Shown here: in pieces, positions 57,064 to 64,000 of the stretch
Numbering within the stretch: the first letter of the stretch is position 1
Layout: each line of letters begins with the position of its first letter
Assembly (NCBI GenBank): GCA_914767885.1
Contig: CAJZBQ010000001.1
Coordinates: 372,001-436,000 of the forward strand
Direction of reading: 5' to 3'
Source: Blepharisma stoltei
Lineage: Eukaryota > Ciliophora > Heterotrichea > Heterotrichida > Blepharismidae
DNA: 64,000 nucleotides
Program-made: the position numbers and the translations under genes
The notes under the pieces: generated by a model
Databases searched by the model: none
What the model was told of the DNA's origin: nothing
The model's input: only the letters and a program-made list of their open reading frames with translations

Positions 57064-60000
57064 ATGTTAATTTTCTACTTAATTTCTATTGTCCTCGCTC
57101 AAGTCCCCAATCAAATAGCTCTTCTTTTGAATATCACATTTGCTGTTGACAATACTCAAGTCTCTAATCCTCTTTATCCTCCCTTTGCAACATGAGACTT
57201 TGGAAGCTACAGTTTTTTGAAAGTTCTCACTGGCAATGAGGTCGTTCAATTCACTGCAACCTCAATTTTTACTTATCCTTCTATATCTGCCAGTTTGAAT
57301 AATCAAGAATCAGTGCCTTTGATTTCGAATGCAACTCAAAATTTATCAATCCTTGGATCTCTTCAGCCAGGCCCAAATACACTAGAGATTACATCCTCTT
57401 ACAAGTCTTATGTCTACACTTACCAAATCGACATCTTCGTGAAGTGCTTGGACTGTGAACTCCTTAATATAAAATTTTATGCAAATGGCACAAGCTTAAG
57501 CTATAGTCCAAGTATATCATCAAGCATCATGGACTACAACTGTTCCAGCACCTTATCTCAAGCTATTTCAGACTTAGCAGTAATTCCAACTGCTTCTAGT
57601 AACTCATTGATTTCTATTCAACATCTTTCCATTGTCCAATTTTCGCCTAATATTTATAATCTCACATCAGATTCAAACTTCACAGTTACTGGTTTCTTTG
57701 ATAATTTCCTAGAAAATATTGCAAGAATAAAAATTTCGTCCACTCAAGACCCAAGTTTATATCAATATTATTACTTCAGGTTTAATAAAGATGTACCTAA
57801 TAATGTCCCATTATCGGCTACAGCCAAGCTTACAAACCAAGAAGCTCCTCTTCCTTACTATTGAGATTTAAAGCCTAGGTTTCACCCAAACACTTATAAC
57901 TATACCCTCGTCCCTCCACTTGCCTCAGATTCAGACCGAAATACTCTTCTTTTATTTACTGCAAAAATTCCTACCATATGTGCAGTCTATCCAACCCTTG
58001 GGCCTTTTCAGCATTTTTATTGGTCGACAGGTACATATTCTCCTGGATTTGATCTGGACTTAAAGTGGGCATATTATACTTGCAATTTTTTTGACTGAAC
58101 TGGTTCAACTGTGTCAAATATGTATAGCTTTACCTTTTACCGAATGTCAAGAAACGTTAATTTAGGCTCTTTAAGGTTCTTTTTAAACCCAATATTGATG
58201 GTTGACTCAGCTGACCACTCATCTAATTCTTCATCGCTCGAATTAGGGTACAGTTATCAATACAATGCAACAAATCTTTCATCGACTACTGCTGTATATG
58301 ATGCTACCCCGGATTTGGCACAAGTTTTAACAGTCCAATCATTTGCTTCAACAAGGAGGTATTGGAATCTTGAAGATATTAATTTTGACCCTAATTCTCC
58401 AGGACTTATGATACTAGCTACTGGCGAAGATTCAGGAGCTACAGTTAAGTATAGTCTAAATGGAGCTGCAAATGAAACTGACTATTTTAATTCACCAAAA
58501 ACAGTGTCTCCTTTAAAAGTTGGCCAAAATAACTTAAATTTCTATATCGTTTCTGAAGATGAAGCATATGAATATATATATTATGTCCAATTCAATTATC
58601 TTTCTGGTGACACATCACTACTGTATCTAAATTTTGAAGGCTCATTGGATCAATCACCAAGCTTTTCTTCTGCGAATGATTTTTATTCAGTTACTATTCC
58701 TGATAGCTTGGAAAGTTTCTCAATCCTTTGCCAAACTACTGATTCAAATGCATCCTTATATTTAACTTCTCCTTATAATATTACCAATTATGGCTCTTTG
58801 AGCTTGATGAACTCAACACTGTTACTGCCTATCACAGAAGTCTATGGGCTAAATTTTACCCTCAAAGTCATTGCTGAAAGTACAAATATCCATAGAGAAA
58901 TATCAGTCACTATGAATAGGCAGGATGCTTGTGGAAATGGAAGAAGATGGTCAACTGTAGAAGAATGCGATATAGGAGTAGAAAGTGAAAGCAATAAAGG
59001 CTGCACAAACTGCAAAATAGATCATGGATATACTTGCTCTGGGGGAGGTCTAAATTCTCCAGACGTTTGCTCGTCGATTCCTCAAGGCAATAATAATACT
59101 TCGTCAGACCCTTCAACAGGAAATAATAGCACGACTGGTGGTGGCAATAATTCTACAAACTCAACAGACAATAATAGCACTAATTCAAATAATAATACAT
59201 CATCAAACCAAACAGATCCAGGGAATCCAAGCAATAATAATACCAACCCTTCTAATCACACAATACCGACAGATAATACGAATGGCTCAAACAACACTAA
59301 TGGGACTGATCCTGGCTCCGGCTCAAATAACAATAATGGCGGAAACTCAAATAATAATAACAATGGAACCTCAAATAACAATAATAACGGAACCCAAAAC
59401 AATTCTAGCTCAAGTGGAAATAGCACAAATCCAGGCGGAGGTCAATCAGGTGGAAACAATACAGACTCAGGCGGAAATCAGACTTGTAACCAAACCAAAT
59501 GTGATAATTCAACTATAGTGTGCACCAATGGAACAATTTATAACGAAACATTAAATAAGTGCATTGATATTCCTTCTAAAAACCCTAACAGATCTACTTC
59601 TTCCTCATCATTTTCTTTCAATATAGGAAAATACACAGGCTTGCTGACTCTTTTTATGGCTGGAGCTTCCATTATCTATGGCTCAATCTCCAAAATAAGA
59701 CTTGAAAAAGCAATTGGAAATTTCTTAGGTGGTATAATTACTTTAATCAGTTCATATCAGGTTATGTACTTTGCTTATTCATTTTCAGAGACAAAAACAC
59801 TATCAAAGTTCCTTAAATCTTTAGAATGGAGCATGTTTAGACTCTTTGAAACTCACTTTAAAGGGCGTCAACTGCTTGATGATAACATTTTTCCTTCACA
59901 AAATCCTGATGCTTCTAATATCTGGTTCAATGCTGGCCAGGTCATGATCTACTTTGCTGGAATTGTTCTCCTCAACCTCTTGATTTTTGGTGTCTGCATT

Positions 60001-61164
60001 TTTATCCCAAAAAATATTTCAGAGCTCTTCAAAAACTTTTTCTTATTCAAAATTTATATTTATTACGCTTTTATCACTTATCAGATCATTGTGGGGTATT
60101 TCTTCATGCAGCTAACTGACATGGAAGAATGCGATTCAGCAGAAACAGTCATATTTTTTATCTGCTGCTTAGTGTATACAATTGCCTTGCCGATAATCCT
60201 TGTAATTATTTCGAAAAAATTACAAAATGAGGGGAAAAATTCAAGCCAAATTGAGCCACTGTTGATTGGGCTGCGGTTTAAGCAACAAGTAGCACCTAAA
60301 GAAGAATCTTTTGATGACTTTGAATTGTCAAGTAGTGATTATGATAGCGATGGCCAAAGAAAGCAGGGATCTCCTAAAGTAGAAAGTATGACTGTTAAAA
60401 ATGATATTTCACAGAATAAGGCTGAAAGATCATTTATTCTTGAAAAGAAAGAAAACCGGCCGGTTTTCTTTTCAACTCCTTGGAAAAAGCTTGAAAGTAT
60501 TTCTGATGCTTCAGTTTCTGATTTTACTCCACAGAATCATGAAGAAATTACATTTGCAGCTATTCCTGAGCCAAGCTCAGTAAAAATCGCTATGCACTAT
60601 TATCCTATCTTGCTGCTGCAGAAAGTCTTGTATTTGTTCTTCATTGTAGTTTTTCCAGACGTTTGGAGCAAAACAATTCCTTGTTTTTTTACTGGCGTGA
60701 TCTTTTCAGCACTTGTCGTCCTAAAGCAGCCTTTTGATAGCTTTTACTACAATTTACTGCACTTTATTTATCACCTACTTACAGCGTTCTTTTTCTTAGC
60801 TCTAGGAATAGCAGAAGAATACAAAAATAATGGTCTAGAGTACTTCGCAATCACAATAGCATGCTTAATTATTTTATGCTTTGTGGTATGCACTATAGCA
60901 GAAACGACCCTATTTACGATTAAGATGGCAAAATCCTGTAAAAGAAAAAAGAAGAGCTATACTCTAAACTTAGACAAGCTGGATAACTGTGATAATACTT
61001 ATGCTCCTGAGTCGACTACTCGAATAATATCCACCTATAGAGCAAATGAAGAAGAAGCCAACTCTGAAAAGCCTGCAAAAAGACTGAACACTGAGCCTTT
61101 GAAAGACTGTGGGAAAGAAGAAGCTAAGTTCTTTAGTTTTCAAGAGGCAGAGTCGTTCGCATAA
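57064..61164 (+). CDS. Large multi-pass surface protein with cadherin-like ectodomain
   Basis: 1366 aa in one uninterrupted exon (three TGA Trp). Signal peptide MLIFYLISIVLAQ. The long ectodomain has beta-sandwich (cadherin-like) repeats and many N-glycosylation sites. A Cys-rich motif follows (DACGNGRRWSTVEECDIG ... GCTNCKIDHGYTCSGGG), like the DUF4215/EGF-type repeats of protist surface proteins. Then a ~130-residue Asn/Ser/Gly/Thr-rich linker, about nine membrane helices (from YTGLLTLFMAGASIIYG), and a cytoplasmic tail. The helix bundle recalls TRP-like or receptor folds, but that is only resemblance. A relic paralogue end is at 36414-36545. Confidence 0.88.
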
Positions 61165-61186
61165 TGTTAAAATTAATTTATTATAT

Positions 61187-63085
61187 TAAACAGTCAATAT
61201 GCTAAGTTCTGCTCCTGAGCAGTTGCCAAAGAATATGATGTAGACACCAATGTGCCAGCAGAATCCGAAATTCCTTTATACTCTTTTTTTCATCTTCTTA
61301 ATTAATTATAGTGTCTGGGATAAGGCATAGCCTCTCGACTATGCAGCCTCGAGAACGTATTCAATTATACCCGGAAAATTTTGCCAACCCAGAAATTCAT
61401 ATCAATATCGGGTAAGAAATCTCCTCGTGCGGAGCCTGATCCAAGTCTCTTTTTCAATATTAGATTTTGCCTCATGGGAAAGGAAAAGCTTAGAGTTAGA
61501 AAAGGAGAGGCCCATCAGCGTCTTTTGACCCTTCGGACAATTTCCTAGCGTGAACGAAGACTAACACCTTGGGCTCTAAGTTAGAACTTTTGCCAACAGT
61601 CGACCAGAAGTTCCATTTTCTAGATTTTTGTGCAGACGACCCATTATGTCAGAAGAGCTGAAGGGCAGTCGTCAACAGCAAAACGCCCGAAACAGAGGGA
61701 CCATTCAGAGGTGATATCAAGTGGTGCACGGCACGCTTAGAGGGGTGGGGACGGGAACCGTGCAAGTAATGTGCTAATGGACTTCAAACGAAGGACTTAA
61801 ACCCTTAAATTAATTAATGAGTGTGCTTATTTTTTCCTTCTTCATACACAATTATCCTCTCATCACACAGCCTGATTCCAATTTTCATTCCATTACAGCC
61901 AAGTAATTTTTCGATTTTTCATTCGGCTCTAGATTATATATGCCAATTATATTAAATTCGCTTTGTTCACTTTCAAACGATTTTCATCAAGCAAGCATTT
62001 GAGATGCAAACTTCTTTTCCCAGACACTAACTTTTCATTCAACTTTAGAGGCTAATAAAGATCTCTCTTTTATATCAATATTAATAGGCCTCCTGCCTCG
62101 CCGAAGTCAATCAGTCTTATGCTTAATTGATTCCATCTTTCTATAAACACAACAGTGATCATTCTGCTTCTGCTCCGACAAGAATGTTGCTCTTGCTGAA
62201 AACCAATGAGGTTGTCAGTCCAATATAAGCTTTGGTTGCTACTATGCATTTCGTTGGAGATTTTCGAAAATCGTGATCTCCCATTAAACCCTTCACATAG
62301 ATATGGAAGTGTCGGATGGAAAGCTAATGATAGACACTAGTAGCTTGCAGATAGGAATTGGATGCCTTGCTCAAAGATTTCTTCATTTCAAATCCTGATA
62401 GTTTGATTGCTGAAGCTACAAAACTTCGACAAGCAATTGAGGTAATTTCTTCTGAATGGCTACTGATGATGCGTAGTGTGGCATGCTCATTTCAATCAAT
62501 GTACCAAATATTGCAATGGTGACCATCTGCAAGGTCTTTATCCCCAGATATGCCATAAGCATAAGATTCTGGGTAGCTTTCTAGCAAATTGTATCTTGCT
62601 GGCCAGAAAGCATGCCATCTGTCCATTTACAGCTATAGATTTTAGGGTGCCCACTGCCAACTATAACTCTATCTTCTTTTGAAGAAATACAAGTGATTTT
62701 AAAATCAACTAATCTCTAACTTGATGCCAGCGTATTAGTTCGTGCATTGAGTATTAAGACCATCCCTGACTCAGTACCTGCAAACAAAAGATGGGATGAA
62801 ATCTTCTCGAAAAATTTAGAAAATTCAGGTCAAGTCAGAGTTTCATTAGTTCCAATTCCTTCAGCCTTCTGAAATTCAAGCTGGTTATATTGGTTTAGTC
62901 TCAAAAATATCATATCATGATTCGATAGTGTCACAAGCTCTAATGTTGAGTCCTGTGAAATCCAAATAATCTGATTTGCATAATTTTCTAATATAGAAGT
63001 AGCAAATATTTTTCCTGATTTTATATCTCATACCGCAATTAAGCATTCATCAATATTTCCTATTGAAATTAATGATATTTAAAAC
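61187..63085 (-). pseudogene. Inverted, degraded copy of the C-terminal third of the WD40 gene
   Basis: Its reverse complement follows 34485-36392 closely from the stop codon upstream (shared stretches such as NIWYIDWN, SKDQTIRIW-like and the FIERWN region). It has a ~160-bp internal deletion (near 61915, matching 36060-36218), frameshifts and a retroposon (61298-61826). At the site of the 35038 element it carries no insert. Its stop lies 22 bp from the surface-protein stop. Confidence 0.85.
61298..61826 (+). mobile_element. Retroposon (family C) inside WD40 pseudogene
   Basis: Similar along most of its length to 37273-37812. Flanks resemble a ~15-bp duplication (CTTTTTTTCATCTTC versus the stretch around 61826-61843). 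Boundaries approximate. Confidence 0.68.
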
Positions 63086-63735
63086 GACCGAGATATACAG
63101 CATATAGATCTTATAGTTTTTATCCTTCCGATGCTACCAAGAAGATCAGGTATTGGCTTCATCAGCTTATACCGATAAAAACAACTCTTAAATGGCAAAT
63201 CTGTCATATCGAATATACTTGCCAACTCAAGAGCTGGTTTCATCAACATAAGTTGATGAAATGAACTCCAGTTGTCTCGAGAGATATCAGAAGTCTAGGA
63301 ATCCATTAGCGTGTGTTCGCAATATAATCAAAATTGCTTGCTTTAAACAAATATCTAAAGTTGCTGAATTTATGCCTAAAATTTTTTACCCAACCCTGAT
63401 TTTTCTGTGACCAAAAAAACTTTAGACTTTTAATAGCTTTTGGTTTATTTTACTAAGCATTCTTTTTCATCTATAGGTACTACTGCATCTTTACCTTATA
63501 ATTAATTTTATATAAAATTTCGAAGAATGAACAAAAAATGCTGCCAAACTTATCCATATCATATTTATATCTGCAATGTTTTATTTAAATATATTGAAAT
63601 CAAAAAGAAGTCTGCGTTTTTCTCTTTAGAAATTTGTTAATCCCAGTACTTGATCAAGTAAAAACTTACTTATTTTAGCAAGCGAAAATTTTTGCTCGCT
63701 CAGCTTCTGGCAATGTTTTTTACTATTTATTATTT
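63086..63735. other. Intergenic, no gene seen
   Basis: 650 bp, AT-rich. A short inverted repeat TTTCATCAAC/GTTGATGAAA near 63238-63261 may mark a decayed element. Confidence 0.5.
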
Positions 63736-64000
63736 ATGGGAAACTGTTGTCCACATAAGTAAGTGATATATTAGAAATTTAAAGTCAATAGCAACAATCC
63801 CAGTGAATTCATCTATTATAAACGAAATTCAGCCTAAAAAAATTATTGCGCAGCCAGTCAAAAAAAGTGTGAAATTTGTAAATCACTTTGGAAAAAATAC
63901 AGGATCAAAAGACAGTCCATCTGAAGATTGAAATAAAAATGAAAAGAACAGAAGAAAAGAGCCTAAATACTTTGAAATAAATACATATTCTTCTGGAACC
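63736..64000 (+). CDS. MGN-type protein start (partial)
   Basis: Starts MGNCCPHK, a likely N-myristoylation and palmitoylation signal as in CDPKs and related kinases. A 16-nt intron (63759-63774) removes a TAA and a TAG. The next ~75 residues are polar and basic (KKIIAQPVKKSVKFVNHFG; TGA Trp in SPSEDWNKN). The frame is open to the window end. Whether a kinase domain follows cannot be seen. Confidence 0.7.

Noticed and set aside
62476-62682. Plus-strand ORF near 62.5 kb
   Set aside because: Antisense shadow of the inverted WD40 pseudogene.

Overview
This looks like germline (micronuclear) DNA of a heterotrich ciliate, most likely Blepharisma or a close relative. Four things point that way. 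(1) TGA is read as tryptophan while TAA and TAG stop: for example the Rab motif IWDTAGQE uses TGA at 11458-11460, and kinase, calcineurin and WD40 tryptophans are TGA. (2) Introns are tiny, almost all exactly 15 nt (16 found: thirteen of 15 nt, two of 16 nt, one of 22 nt by frame logic). (3) The DNA is AT-rich and gene-dense, with several tail-to-tail or head-to-head pairs. (4) Exons are interrupted by inserts whose precise removal, keeping one copy of a short direct repeat, restores conserved proteins. These are internal eliminated sequences (IESs) and mobile elements. I reconstruct 25 such exon insertions (about 8.3 kb), and every proposed removal restores frame.

Layout. 1-7.8 kb: TMEM230-like membrane protein (partial), phosphoenolpyruvate mutase, ISWI chromatin remodeler (four inserts), MORN-repeat protein. 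8-13.4 kb: ALG7, a Rab11-type GTPase, and a SIN1/AVO1 TORC2 subunit, with two copies of a ~0.9 kb G/C-rich terminal-inverted-repeat element. 13.4-17 kb: mostly MITEs, plus Hsp10. 17-30.5 kb: two hypothetical proteins, an SLC25 carrier, an endonuclease/phosphatase-fold protein, a SEC14-like protein, ribosomal protein eS10, a ferredoxin, a secretory cyclophilin, a coiled-coil protein, a TBC1D23-TTC39 fusion and histone H2B. 30.7-40.7 kb: saposin-like secreted protein, a giant WD40 protein, a 1011-aa TPR protein. 41-45.4 kb: CDPK, calcineurin A, cyclin. 46-54 kb: membrane RING E3, a 192-aa hypothetical protein carrying three inserts, a coiled-coil membrane protein, a second CDPK. 54.4-61.2 kb: a Cys-rich coiled-coil protein with two large inserts and a 1366-aa multi-pass surface protein. 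61.2-63.1 kb: an inverted WD40 pseudogene. 63.7 kb to the end: start of a myristoylated-type protein.

The genes are ordinary housekeeping and signalling genes (Ca2+/CDPK/calcineurin, TORC2, vesicle traffic) and show no operon logic. The interest lies in the inserts. At least four target-duplication classes (TA; TTA/TAA; 6 bp; 9 bp) plus retroposon-like inserts with 7-15 bp duplications all sit inside exons and must all be removed precisely. Several are nested. The window also holds two inverted copies of a WD40/surface-protein gene pair that have decayed reciprocally.
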